Positions 22,766-31,062 of a stretch of 31,661 nucleotides of DNA are shown here, in pieces. The stretch covers positions 1 through 31,661 of the IMG/VR virus record IMGVR_UViG_3300029448_000220, one strand, 5' to 3'. The stretch is from a virus. The notes under the pieces were generated by a model. That model was not told the origin of the DNA and ran no database searches. It worked only from the letters and a program-made list of their open reading frames with translations. How positions within the stretch are numbered: position 1 is the stretch's first letter; each line of letters opens with the position of its first letter. A program made the translations under genes and the position numbers.

Positions 22766-25700
22766 TAGTAATAGCCTCCACTAGACGAACTTGAACTTGA
22801 ACTCGAACTCGGTGTTGTTGAACTGGTTGTTGTTGAACTCGATGTTGATGAACTTGCAGTCGCCACAGTGGTTGCTACTGTACCTGTTGCTGTAGTTGTG
22901 GCATCTGTTGAACTTGTCACAACTGCTCCGCTGGCTTTTAATTTCTCCGCAGAAATATTATTAATAATTTCTACATTATCGACTGTTGCGGATGATATGA
23001 ACAGTTCGTTGTCTTCTGCAAAAATTTGGAATAATGAACCAAATCCAGATGTAGACTGTGCTGGCACTATGACCACACTTAAAATATCTGGAGTCAATTG
23101 ATTATGAATGAAAGCTGCCAACTCTGTAAAATAAAAAGTGTCACCAAAATCCCAAAAATCAATTTGGAAAAAAGTATCAACTGCTCTTATTACATCTGAC
23201 TTTACTTTGTTGTCGCTGACAGAACTAGATGGGTTCTTGACAATTTTAAACTGTGCTTGTAAACTTGCATCGGATCCCGGGCCAAACAGTAATTTATACT
23301 CACCTGGATTGAAAATTATTTCATCACTCACAGACTTAACTTTATCCAATGATGACAAATATTGATCTTCTAAGTTGAAAATTGTAGGAGCAACAGGCCT
23401 AGTAGTTGCTTGGCTATTGGCTAGCCATGTTCTTAGTGCTGTGTTATAACTTTTTGTCATCACATAGATGTCTACAAGATTAGATACACCAGGATCAATT
23501 CTTCTTGATCTACTTGCACCGTGGTTGTAGTTATAAATTAAATCCTGTCTTCCTAACTTTGCTGTGTAGCCAGTCACACTACTGGTTGTGTCTGTGGCAG
23601 AGTCATATTGTAAAAAAGTATTAGTGTCATAAAAATAAAACAATTGGTTGTCAGTATACACTGAGAAATCAGTGATATCAGATAATTTTTCATTAACTAC
23701 AAAAGTTGTCTGGTCAACTACATTCAGTTGATCAAATCCTTCTACTGTTGCAGTTTGAAAAAACACATATTTGTCAGACAGGCTGGTGTCAGGTGCAACA
23801 ATGGTTGTAAACAGATCTGGATTATCAATTATTCCGTCATCGTCTGAATCAAAAAATCCTACTTTGATTTTCCTAGTGTCATTGTATCCATCATCGCCTG
23901 TGACATTGCCAACAATTGCCCAATCATAGTCATAAACTAAACTGCTAACAAAGTCAGGTCCAACATTGCTTTTAGTAATTCTAATCTTGTCTTTGATCGT
24001 AAAGCCAGTTTCAGGATCAACTATTTTGGCATTTGGATCAAAATAAAATTTATTTCTTGTTTTAGATTCAAATATGTATTCAGTAACCCTGTATGTCACT
24101 GTGTAACTTACTCCATTAGTGGTAAATTTTAACAACCATGAATTATCCTTGTTGGCTTCAGTGGTGTCACCTTGAAAAGATAAGTCAAATTCGCCTGAAC
24201 CTAAATTATCTGATGTAACCACATTCCATTTTTGATCATCAACATTGTATGACAAGCCAAAGTTTTTGTAGTCTGTAACATTGCTGATAATTGAATTTTT
24301 AAGTGTTTCATCTACAGAATCAACAAATGCAGGAATAATTTCTGTAAGCCTTGCATCAGTTGGCACTAGGTCATTTAAAATAATCGGGCCGGTGCCGTCT
24401 GCAAGATTGCCTGTGCCACCGTTTGATCCATCAAGCGTGATTGTTGAAGGCTTACACCAAATTACTCCAGCAGAGCCAGGATGGCCGCCAGCACCTGTCA
24501 TTTGTGTGCCTGACTTAGGCATAAAATGTGACCCTGCAGTGGGTTCAAATTTTAATAATGACCCTACTGTGGCATATTTTAAGTTATTGGTTGTGTTGGA
24601 TCCTACACTAGTTGCATCGCCATTGGCATCTTTAAAATATCCTGTGACTTGATTTGTGGTTTGTGTGGTTTTGTTCCATGTTGTTGTGGGGGCAGTTATT
24701 TTATCATAATTTTTGTAATAAAATTGTTTCAATGGATTAGCAGTTAACACATCTGTAAGACTTGTGTTGATCACTTTCTCAATGTCATCTGCTGTGGTAA
24801 ATTGAAAATCAAATGTTGACGTGCCTTCTTCTTGATACAGCAATCCATCATCTGCAACTATGTTGGTCTGCGAATACACACCAGTAGGATCAGTGATGTC
24901 TAAGAACCTTGATACTCCAGAAGAAGATCTTACTTGAGACTTAGCTTTGGCAATGGATTGATTCTCAGTGATAGGCAATATTTGATAATCTTCTGCAGTG
25001 ATCATTCTACCGTTTGTATAAAAAGATTGTGGTGCCTGTGTCTTGATATCTTGTATGGTTTGAGTTGATGAAGCATTGGTCACAGTTGATTGCAATGACG
25101 CATTCACTGTCAATGTATTTGTTTGTCCGCTTTTTGAAACATAATCAAGTTCAATGGAAATATTTTGCATGTCGCTAGTGCTGATGTTGTAAGTTAAATT
25201 GTTGCTTTGTCTAAAGTAACATCTAAAGTTTCCTTGTGGCAATGCTCCATACACGCCATCTGAAAACACTAGGTCAACTTGATCATTTGTTTTGGTTACC
25301 ACAGCAAATTGACGTGTGATATTATTGGCTAATTCATTGTAGATTATGTTGTTGCCAATAATGGCTGGCACTTTGTTCCATCTCTGTTCCAGCAAACCAT
25401 TCTGATCCAGTTTGTATAAAAATACATCTTCATTGTTAATATTGTTTTCTTGTATAGACACCACTGTGTTTGGCGCTGTGTTCTTAATTGCAAAATCTTT
25501 TGAATTTAATGTACCTTGTCTAAAATGGAAAAAATACCCAGTGTTGTTTGACCCAAATCCTTTGTTGTCATTTCTATACAACAGACTTAGTGAATTGCCA
25601 GACACTGGTGGTTCTTCGTAAATGTAAGATTCGTTTGCAAACGAACATGGAGTAATTTCGAACTGCATGTTAACTCCATTTATATTTTTTGTAAATGGCA

Positions 25701-26295
25701 CTATTGGTAAGCCAAGATTAGATCCATTTACTCTATACAATTGCGACTGTAATCCAGCAATTGTATCACTCATTTCAGGTTTGTTAACAAATTGACCTTT
25801 TGGCAAACTTGCATTCAACACAGCGTTGAATTGATCTTCCCAATTGTCATTTGTTAAATCATTCCAAAGTATTGCAGTGTTGGAAATATCTTGTCCGTTG
25901 GAATCAGAAACACTTTCAGTTGTAGCAATCGAAGTAATTTTTAAGAATCCAGATGCAGGCACATTTCTTTTGGGTTGATACGAAATCAATCGTGCAAGTC
26001 TAAGCACAGATTCTTTACGTTCAGCAAGGTCAATAAAATTTTCTCTTGCATTTAGATCAACTCTGTAAGAAATACTTTGTGCCACATATGATATCATATC
26101 AATAAGTGCAACGTATTCTGAAGATTCAATAAAGTCATTGAATGACTCTGGATAGTTCAATTGTAGATAATCAATCAGTGTGCGTCGAATGGTGTCAAAA
26201 TCATATGATTTGAAGTCTGCTTGTTGAAATGTACGATAAATTTTTTGCCACACTGTGTTGGCTAGTAAAGTGTTCTGTCGGGTGTTAGAAGCCAT
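22765..26295 (-). CDS. gp6: Baseplate wedge protein gp6
   Basis: The protein has 1176 residues, much longer than T4 gp6 (about 660). The N-terminal ~110 residues carry the family signature: FDTIRRTLIDYLQLNYPESF, FIESSEYVALIDMISYVAQS, then SYRVDLNARENFIDLAERKE and ISYQPKRNVPASG. In T4 gp6 dimers form the inner ring of the baseplate and join the wedges. NITRQFAVVTKTNDQVDLVF and a GVYGALPQGNF loop further on fit the gp6/gpJ-like core. A Gly-rich insert lies near residue 605 (TGAGGHPGSAG), and the part near 1010-1120 includes a SDVIRAVDTFFQIDFWDFGD segment close to a gp6 C-terminal domain. From about residue 1125 it ends in a disordered Ser/Thr tail. It has its own TAAATAT motif 6 bases before the ATG, and its stop overlaps the giant gene start. 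Confidence 0.93.
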   Translation of the reverse strand: MASNTRQNTLLANTVWQKIYRTFQQADFKSYDFDTIRRTLIDYLQLNYPESFNDFIESSEYVALIDMISYVAQSISYRVDLNARENFIDLAERKESVLRLARLISYQPKRNVPASGFLKITSIATTESVSDSNGQDISNTAILWNDLTNDNWEDQFNAVLNASLPKGQFVNKPEMSDTIAGLQSQLYRVNGSNLGLPIVPFTKNINGVNMQFEITPCSFANESYIYEEPPVSGNSLSLLYRNDNKGFGSNNTGYFFHFRQGTLNSKDFAIKNTAPNTVVSIQENNINNEDVFLYKLDQNGLLEQRWNKVPAIIGNNIIYNELANNITRQFAVVTKTNDQVDLVFSDGVYGALPQGNFRCYFRQSNNLTYNISTSDMQNISIELDYVSKSGQTNTLTVNASLQSTVTNASSTQTIQDIKTQAPQSFYTNGRMITAEDYQILPITENQSIAKAKSQVRSSSGVSRFLDITDPTGVYSQTNIVADDGLLYQEEGTSTFDFQFTTADDIEKVINTSLTDVLTANPLKQFYYKNYDKITAPTTTWNKTTQTTNQVTGYFKDANGDATSVGSNTTNNLKYATVGSLLKFEPTAGSHFMPKSGTQMTGAGGHPGSAGVIWCKPSTITLDGSNGGTGNLADGTGPIILNDLVPTDARLTEIIPAFVDSVDETLKNSIISNVTDYKNFGLSYNVDDQKWNVVTSDNLGSGEFDLSFQGDTTEANKDNSWLLKFTTNGVSYTVTYRVTEYIFESKTRNKFYFDPNAKIVDPETGFTIKDKIRITKSNVGPDFVSSLVYDYDWAIVGNVTGDDGYNDTRKIKVGFFDSDDDGIIDNPDLFTTIVAPDTSLSDKYVFFQTATVEGFDQLNVVDQTTFVVNEKLSDITDFSVYTDNQLFYFYDTNTFLQYDSATDTTSSVTGYTAKLGRQDLIYNYNHGASRSRRIDPGVSNLVDIYVMTKSYNTALRTWLANSQATTRPVAPTIFNLEDQYLSSLDKVKSVSDEIIFNPGEYKLLFGPGSDASLQAQFKIVKNPSSSVSDNKVKSDVIRAVDTFFQIDFWDFGDTFYFTELAAFIHNQLTPDILSVVIVPAQSTSGFGSLFQIFAEDNELFISSATVDNVEIINNISAEKLKASGAVVTSSTDATTTATGTVATTVATASSSTSSSTTTSSTTPSSSSSSSSSSGGYY
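22775..22779 (-). promoter_or_regulatory. Shine-Dalgarno GGAGG of giant gene, within gp6 codons
   Basis: GGAGG on the minus strand lies 9 bases before the ATG at 22765. It is formed by the Gly-Gly codons (GGA GGC) near the end of gp6, which terminates GGYY-stop. The stop and the start overlap as TAATG, so translation of the giant protein is probably coupled to that of gp6. Confidence 0.75.
22777..22915 (-). repeat. Ser/Thr low-complexity codon repeat at gp6 C-terminus
   Basis: The coding strand has AGTTCN repeats (four near-identical hexamers at about 22785-22811) preceded by ACA/ACT/GTT-rich triplets. It encodes about 45 residues of mostly Ser and Thr, ending in ten serines and GGYY. The pattern looks like slippage-driven expansion. 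Confidence 0.8.
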
Positions 26296-26301
26296 ATAGA
26301 A

Positions 26302-26309
26302 TATTTATT
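26302..26309 (-). promoter_or_regulatory. Late-promoter-like element AATAAATA before gp6
   Basis: On the minus strand the sequence reads GCAATAAATATTCTATATG. The core ends 6 bases before the gp6 ATG, in the 33-base gap after gp25. There is no Shine-Dalgarno between motif and start codon. Confidence 0.6.
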
Positions 26310-26328
26310 GCAAATAAAATGTGTGTAG

Positions 26329-26793
26329 TTAATAAGTTGATGATTGACTGGTGAATACTTGCCCTGGTCCAACTAATAATCCTTGATTTTGATCAAACAA
26401 AAGATTGATTGTTTCACCTATGGCATATCCTATATACAACACAGTCATTTTGACTGACAGTCCGTGATCAGACTCTTGAACTTCTATCTGGTCAAGTGTT
26501 ACTCTAGGATCATAGTTGACCACTGTTTCAACGTCTTCTATTACTAAATTTTTTGTTTCTTCATCTAATGGATCGAACACATAAAGCCATATGTTGGTGC
26601 CAAAGTCAGGATTTTCAAGTTTTTCGCCTTTGCGTATGTTGAAATGATTCAAAAGATCTTGTTTGACCAACTCAACATCATACAATTTAGGATCTTTGAA
26701 TTCTCGGCCTTGTGTGGAAAACCCTTTGAATATTTGTGAATTCACCGAAGTTTGTTTGGTGTTTTTGCTATCTGAAAAATTTACAACTGCCAT
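26329..26793 (-). CDS. gp25: Baseplate wedge protein gp25
   Basis: The protein has 154 residues, close to T4 gp25 (about 130). The family core is clear: VKQDLLNHFNIRKGEKLENP (43-62) followed by DFGTNIWLYVFDPLDE (63-78), where R-x-G-E/K-x-x-x-x-P-x-F-G is the diagnostic motif. DVETVVNYDPRVTLDQIEVQ, and a C-terminal beta-pair with LSVKMTVLYIGYAI, follow. In T4 gp25 joins gp6 and gp53 in the wedge core and helps to start sheath assembly. The N-terminal 35 residues (MAVVNFSDSKNTKQTSVNSQ) extend beyond the usual start. The promoter-like motif TAAATAT lies 6 bases upstream, partly inside the PAAR stop codon, and no Shine-Dalgarno is seen. Order PAAR-gp25-gp6 fits the baseplate operon. Confidence 0.93.
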   Translation of the reverse strand: MAVVNFSDSKNTKQTSVNSQIFKGFSTQGREFKDPKLYDVELVKQDLLNHFNIRKGEKLENPDFGTNIWLYVFDPLDEETKNLVIEDVETVVNYDPRVTLDQIEVQESDHGLSVKMTVLYIGYAIGETINLLFDQNQGLLVGPGQVFTSQSSTY

Positions 26794-26799
26794 TTGTTA

Positions 26800-26807
26800 T
26801 ATTTAAC
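26800..26807 (-). promoter_or_regulatory. Late-promoter-like element GTTAAATA before gp25
   Basis: On the minus strand the sequence is GGTTAAATATAACAAATG. The TAA stop codon of the PAAR gene (26803-26805) lies inside the motif, and the core ends 6 bases before the gp25 ATG. Compare the identical TAAATATAACAAATGGC at the S74 fibre gene. Confidence 0.6.
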
Positions 26808-27060
26808 CAACAAAAACATCGGAAGATCCTGTGGCTGCATCTCCGCATGTGGCTAAATCACCTGCATTGCACACTGCTGTGCCTCCAACAAACACATTGT
26901 TGGAACCAGCAACCATAGTGGGTGCGGCGTGTGGAGGTAGTCCATGATTGGCTACGTCATCACCATTAACTATTATTTCTTCACCATTAGCAAACACTGT
27001 GGACTGGCTTGGTATAAGATCGCCAACTGCGGCATCATTATCTCTGCATACGCCAGGCAT
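26803..27060 (-). CDS. PAAR-domain spike tip protein
   Basis: The protein has 85 residues and begins MPGVCRDNDAAVGD, the usual PAAR opening (P-A/G-x-x-R-x-x-D). H39, H44, C64 and C72 are positioned to bind the metal at the tip (NHGLPPHAAPTMVAGSNNVF, then AVCNAGDLATCGD). NGxxxAxxGD-like repeats with VFVGGTAV and a final DVFVG complete the cone fold. In contractile tails such proteins sharpen the gp5/VgrG needle. It sits directly downstream of gp5 (2 bases between stop and ATG), with GGAG inside the last codons of gp5 about 11 bases upstream. It is a single-domain tip with no effector extension. Its stop codon lies inside the gp25 promoter-like motif. Confidence 0.93.
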   Translation of the reverse strand: MPGVCRDNDAAVGDLIPSQSTVFANGEEIIVNGDDVANHGLPPHAAPTMVAGSNNVFVGGTAVCNAGDLATCGDAATGSSDVFVG

Positions 27061-27062
27061 AA

Positions 27063-28652
27063 TTATGATTGCTCCTTGATAGGATCAGGATTTTCTCTGT
27101 CTGTAATTCCTGGCACATTACGTTCACGGTTGATGTTTTCATGTTGTTCGTATGGTTCAACAGTTGGCACACGCTTCATGATGGATTTGGTTTGATTTAC
27201 TCCTACATTGTCGAAAAGACTCAATTGTTGCACCACAGTGGTTCCAACATGACCAGATGATACCTTGCCACTGGTGTTAAAATGTATTTCACTGCCTGTG
27301 TTAACCAAAAAGTCTGTGCCTGCAAACACATCAACATTTGTGCCTACCTCAATCTTTCCGTTGGCAGTTGCAAACACTTTAAAATCATTGTTGGCATTTA
27401 TTTTAATATCTCCGCCGTCAGTGTCTTTTTTTGCAATCATTTCAATGTTACGAGCATCCAAGTGCAGTCTGCCAGTGGTAGCTGATGTAGTTGAATTTAC
27501 AAGATTATCTCCTGCGTTTTGCCCAGTGGCTTTGATGTTAACATTTCTGCCTGCTTCTAAATTTAAATCACGTTCTGCTCTGAGATTAAAATCGTTCTCA
27601 GTGTGCAAACTCACAGAGTCTTTGGCGTAGATGTCAATTTTGCCATCTTTGGAAAATTCAATCCATGCAGTGCCATCATTGTTGATGATGTAAGCCAATC
27701 CTTCTGTGTTGTGCAACAATAACTGTGCTCCGGACCGTGTTCTCAAACGAATTAACTCATTTTCAATTTCTGTGGCATTAGTATTGCCTTCTCTCAGCAC
27801 TGGAGTGCCGTCATCCATTACAAATGTGTTGCCTCCCAATCTTGAATGTGCCACACGTTCAAAATCAAATTCGTCACCAGAATCACCATAAATTTTTCCA
27901 TGTCTGTTAATGGATTCGCGTTTCGCTGTGCGTTGTCCTTCAAAGTCAATAGGTCCTGGTGTCGAAATGCCAAACACCTGTGAGGGAGTTTCTCTTCTTG
28001 CTGAGCTTGAAGTGGTGCCTCTCACACTATCTTTGGCAAGTCCTTGGTCAAGTAGTGTATCAGTTTGGAAGGGATGCACTGGACGTACAGTGTATGCAAC
28101 ATCATCTCTTGCAGTTTGATTTATTCTTGCTACATTATTTGATTCGCCTAGGCGTTGTGCTTCAGCAACTGGAGCATTATCTAATTCTTCCTCAACATAA
28201 TATTTTTCATTCTGTGCAGAGTTACCAACAAACTTGTTTGATTTACTTGTGGCTATGCCAGGGGTCATATGATTCATGGAATCTTCATACACGCAACCTA
28301 TCCAATATGCATCGTTAGGATTGCCATCAGCAAACATAACCAAAACCTTTGTATCTACATCTGGTGGCACCATCCAAAATCCATATGATTTTTGTGTGTT
28401 GGCAAATTCTCTATCCACTGATGTTTCACTTAAAGGAGTTTGTCCTGCAAAAGGAGAACAATATGAACAAGACACGGTGCTTGTGCTAGGATTTGTGTCA
28501 TCATACTTGCCATGCAGATCAGGAATATGCACAAATAGTCTGCCCATACGGTTAGCATCTGTGGGGTTTTTGACATATCCAACATATGGCCCGGGACTTA
28601 CTTTAATCTGTTGATCAATATCACTTATTCTTTTAGCTCTATTTTCTGCCAT
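27063..28652 (-). CDS. gp5: Baseplate central spike protein gp5 (OB fold plus beta-helix, no lysozyme)
   Basis: The protein has 529 residues. Residues ~18-125 form the gp5/VgrG OB fold: GPYVGYVKNPTDANRMGRLF, VHIPDLHG, then YGFWMVPPDVDTKVLVMFAD and GNPNDAYWIGCVY. A linker rich in polar residues follows (to about 290). Residues ~300-490 are a repeated beta-helix (IRLRTRSGAQLLLHNTEG, GTAWIEFSKDGKIDIYAKDS, then short D-x-N-(L/I/V)-x-A units such as DLNLEAGRNVNIKA). This would be the trimeric needle capped by the PAAR protein encoded next. T4 gp5 has a lysozyme domain between these parts; none is visible here. It starts directly after the hub gene stop (TAGATG), so it is probably coupled. Its C-terminus has GGAG used by the PAAR gene. 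Confidence 0.9.
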   Translation of the reverse strand: MAENRAKRISDIDQQIKVSPGPYVGYVKNPTDANRMGRLFVHIPDLHGKYDDTNPSTSTVSCSYCSPFAGQTPLSETSVDREFANTQKSYGFWMVPPDVDTKVLVMFADGNPNDAYWIGCVYEDSMNHMTPGIATSKSNKFVGNSAQNEKYYVEEELDNAPVAEAQRLGESNNVARINQTARDDVAYTVRPVHPFQTDTLLDQGLAKDSVRGTTSSSARRETPSQVFGISTPGPIDFEGQRTAKRESINRHGKIYGDSGDEFDFERVAHSRLGGNTFVMDDGTPVLREGNTNATEIENELIRLRTRSGAQLLLHNTEGLAYIINNDGTAWIEFSKDGKIDIYAKDSVSLHTENDFNLRAERDLNLEAGRNVNIKATGQNAGDNLVNSTTSATTGRLHLDARNIEMIAKKDTDGGDIKINANNDFKVFATANGKIEVGTNVDVFAGTDFLVNTGSEIHFNTSGKVSSGHVGTTVVQQLSLFDNVGVNQTKSIMKRVPTVEPYEQHENINRERNVPGITDRENPDPIKEQS

Positions 28653-31058
28653 CTATTGTCTGCCGCCTAAAGCACCAGGAGACAGCCTGCGACTGCCATA
28701 TCTTTCTTCAAGTCTTTTCTGAGGATCGCTATACACTCCTACATTGTTGTTGAGGACATAATCATATGCACCCTGAGCAGTCAAAGGATCTCTTTGAGCA
28801 GTTGGACTCATAAGATTGTCAAAACTGTTTTGTTGTGTTGGATTCAATTGAGTGCGTAGAAAAGAAACATTGTTTGTGGTGCTGGATTGTTCAAATGATT
28901 CAAAGTTTTCTCCCTTAGTTCTTACATTTCCTGAACCATCAAGTACATTGTTGATATCAAATTTAGGACGGTCATACTTTGCTGTTGATTCTGGTACCAC
29001 TGGTACTCCTCCTGGTGCATTATTAGTTACTGTGTCGCCACTATCCTGTTCCCTTGATTGATCTTCTTGTTGGTGTCGCATTCTCACCATCTGCAACACA
29101 TTTGTAAACACTCCGCCTGAAAACCTATTTTCACAAATAAACACTTTGTATTTTCCTTGAAAGAATGCCGCATCAGCAATTTTGAATAGACCTGTTTCGT
29201 CATCAAGATCTGTTGGAGTCTTAAAATTCAATTGAATGTAAACCTCATACTCATCTGTGGTTACAGCACCATTACTGTCTATGCTTGGAGAGCCAGGTTC
29301 AAATGAATCAATATAGGATTTATTAGTTACACTTTTTTGTTCGATCCACAAAGGATCGCCTATAATTTCTAATTGAGAAACAATTAAATCTGCTGATGGG
29401 TCTTGTATAATTTTTTCGAATATAGTAGCTACTTCACCATTGGCTGTGTTTAGGTCTGTAACAAATCCGTCTTTATATTGTCTAATAGCTTCAGTAGTAA
29501 CTTGAGAGTTGCCTGACCCACTTGTGCCTGTGGTGTCTTCATTTTCATTTTCTTCAACACCTTTACCATTAAATGTGCTGGTGGCTGCATCATCTTTGCC
29601 ACCTTTTTTGAAATATTGCCTTGCGTCGTAGAATGCAAATTTGTATGTGATTTCAAAATCCAGTATGTCTTGGTTTTTTCCTGTATACAAATAGTTGTAT
29701 TCTCTTACAGGCAAAACATTACTAGCAAGATCATTAGCATCTTTTTTGAAATAGTTTGCACTTACAATAAAAGGACGCACTGCCCAAATGAATTCATATC
29801 GTGGTCTGTTGCCACCACCGCCACCTGTTTCGCTTAGTATGTTGAGTCGTGTCATTGTTCGCATAGCAGTGAGAGTGTCAGTATTTCCTAGTGCTTCTCC
29901 ATTTTCATCAAATTGGTTTCTATAAAAGTCACTCTCTCTAACAACTGCTTCTATAAACGCCTGCATGGCTGTGCCAGCTGGCACTGTGATGGTCCGTTTG
30001 CTGAATGTGTTGCCTTTAATGTTAGCTTCTGTGTTTTTTATTGTAACAGTATTTTGTCTGCTGGACTCCGCATTATATGGAATTTTAGCTTTAAGAATGT
30101 CTTCTGCTGACTCTTCTATACTAAAGGTGTATAAATCCGGTTCAACAATTCTTTTCTGATCTGCAAGTTTTTGCAACACCGCTGAGTGTTGATCGAAAAA
30201 GTCTTGTAATACTTCTCCTACTGTTTCGCCACGCACTGTCAAAGTTTCTTGTATAATGCCATGCAATTCAGTAGTGGCCAGCATGGTGGCTGGTCGTGCT
30301 TGAACTTGATATAAGGTTACACCTGCTTCCACACGCATGTCAACAGCATATATGTGTATCGGAATCATTCTTGATGCGCCTTCAATTGGAACACTTGATG
30401 GATTGCCATCATCATCCACACCTTTGAAGTCAATGTTTAATTTGTAGACTGTCTTTAGATGGTTTTCAAATCCTAATTTTTTTGCCGCTGTAATCAATGC
30501 GTCAACAAATGATGTGCCATATGGTTCTGTGATATCAAACTGCACATTATACACTATGCCTGACTTACCTCCTGATGTAGGAGACACTGTGTTTATAACA
30601 AGTAAATTGTCAATGAAATAATCAGCACCAAGCACTCCTGGCCCTTGTTTTCCTTTTCCGCCACTTTTTGCAATTATAATTTCTTCACCTTCGCCAGCAC
30701 CTCCTGAATTAAAAGCATTTTTAGAAATTGCTGACAGTGTAATCACATAATTTACTGGCTCAAAATCAAACAGTGGATTTTTTCGATCAAGTGCTGGTGC
30801 AGTTGCATTAGGAGTAGTGGATGATTCAGAAGCCTGTGTATTGCCAAAAGGAGCAAAATTAGTTTGTGGTGCACCTACTTGATCAACTATTGCATTGTGT
30901 TTTTGCACTGCTTCTATATCATCAAGAATGACTTTGTTGTTGGCAGGTTTGCTTGTGTCTCCGGTGGATTTTAAAAAACTAACATCATCAATGCTGTCAA
31001 TTTTGTTTCGCAATGCATTGTTCTTGTCAGTTGCATAATTTTGAAGTCTATTCACCAT
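28653..31058 (-). CDS. Baseplate hub-region structural protein (candidate gp27 equivalent)
   Basis: The protein has 801 residues with a disordered N-terminal ~105 (Asn/Ser/Thr/Pro-rich, FAPFGNTQASESSTTPNATA). A beta-rich part begins near DFEPVNYVITLSAI. VYNVQFDITEPYGTSFVDAL, LNIDFKGVDDDGN and MIPIHIYAVDMRVEAGVTLY look like a tail-hub first domain. A middle part holds VTVPAGTAMQAFIEAVVRES-like sequence (TITVPAGTAMQAF) and RPRYEFIWAVRPF. A later domain has FVTDLNTANGEVATIF, DLIVSQLEIIGDPLWIEQK and a C-terminal disordered tail ending SPGALGGRQ. Position between gp53 and gp5 and hub-like features make a gp27-type hub protein the best guess; it lies too far from T4 sequence to be sure. Four bases separate it from the gp53 stop, with GGAG in the end of gp53. 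Confidence 0.7.
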   Translation of the reverse strand: MVNRLQNYATDKNNALRNKIDSIDDVSFLKSTGDTSKPANNKVILDDIEAVQKHNAIVDQVGAPQTNFAPFGNTQASESSTTPNATAPALDRKNPLFDFEPVNYVITLSAISKNAFNSGGAGEGEEIIIAKSGGKGKQGPGVLGADYFIDNLLVINTVSPTSGGKSGIVYNVQFDITEPYGTSFVDALITAAKKLGFENHLKTVYKLNIDFKGVDDDGNPSSVPIEGASRMIPIHIYAVDMRVEAGVTLYQVQARPATMLATTELHGIIQETLTVRGETVGEVLQDFFDQHSAVLQKLADQKRIVEPDLYTFSIEESAEDILKAKIPYNAESSRQNTVTIKNTEANIKGNTFSKRTITVPAGTAMQAFIEAVVRESDFYRNQFDENGEALGNTDTLTAMRTMTRLNILSETGGGGGNRPRYEFIWAVRPFIVSANYFKKDANDLASNVLPVREYNYLYTGKNQDILDFEITYKFAFYDARQYFKKGGKDDAATSTFNGKGVEENENEDTTGTSGSGNSQVTTEAIRQYKDGFVTDLNTANGEVATIFEKIIQDPSADLIVSQLEIIGDPLWIEQKSVTNKSYIDSFEPGSPSIDSNGAVTTDEYEVYIQLNFKTPTDLDDETGLFKIADAAFFQGKYKVFICENRFSGGVFTNVLQMVRMRHQQEDQSREQDSGDTVTNNAPGGVPVVPESTAKYDRPKFDINNVLDGSGNVRTKGENFESFEQSSTTNNVSFLRTQLNPTQQNSFDNLMSPTAQRDPLTAQGAYDYVLNNNVGVYSDPQKRLEERYGSRRLSPGALGGRQ

Positions 31059-31062
31059 TGTG

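Noticed and set aside
26803-27060. PAAR gene as part of a type VI secretion system
   Set aside because: It lies between gp5 and gp25 in a phage baseplate operon and has no effector extension, so it is the phage spike tip.
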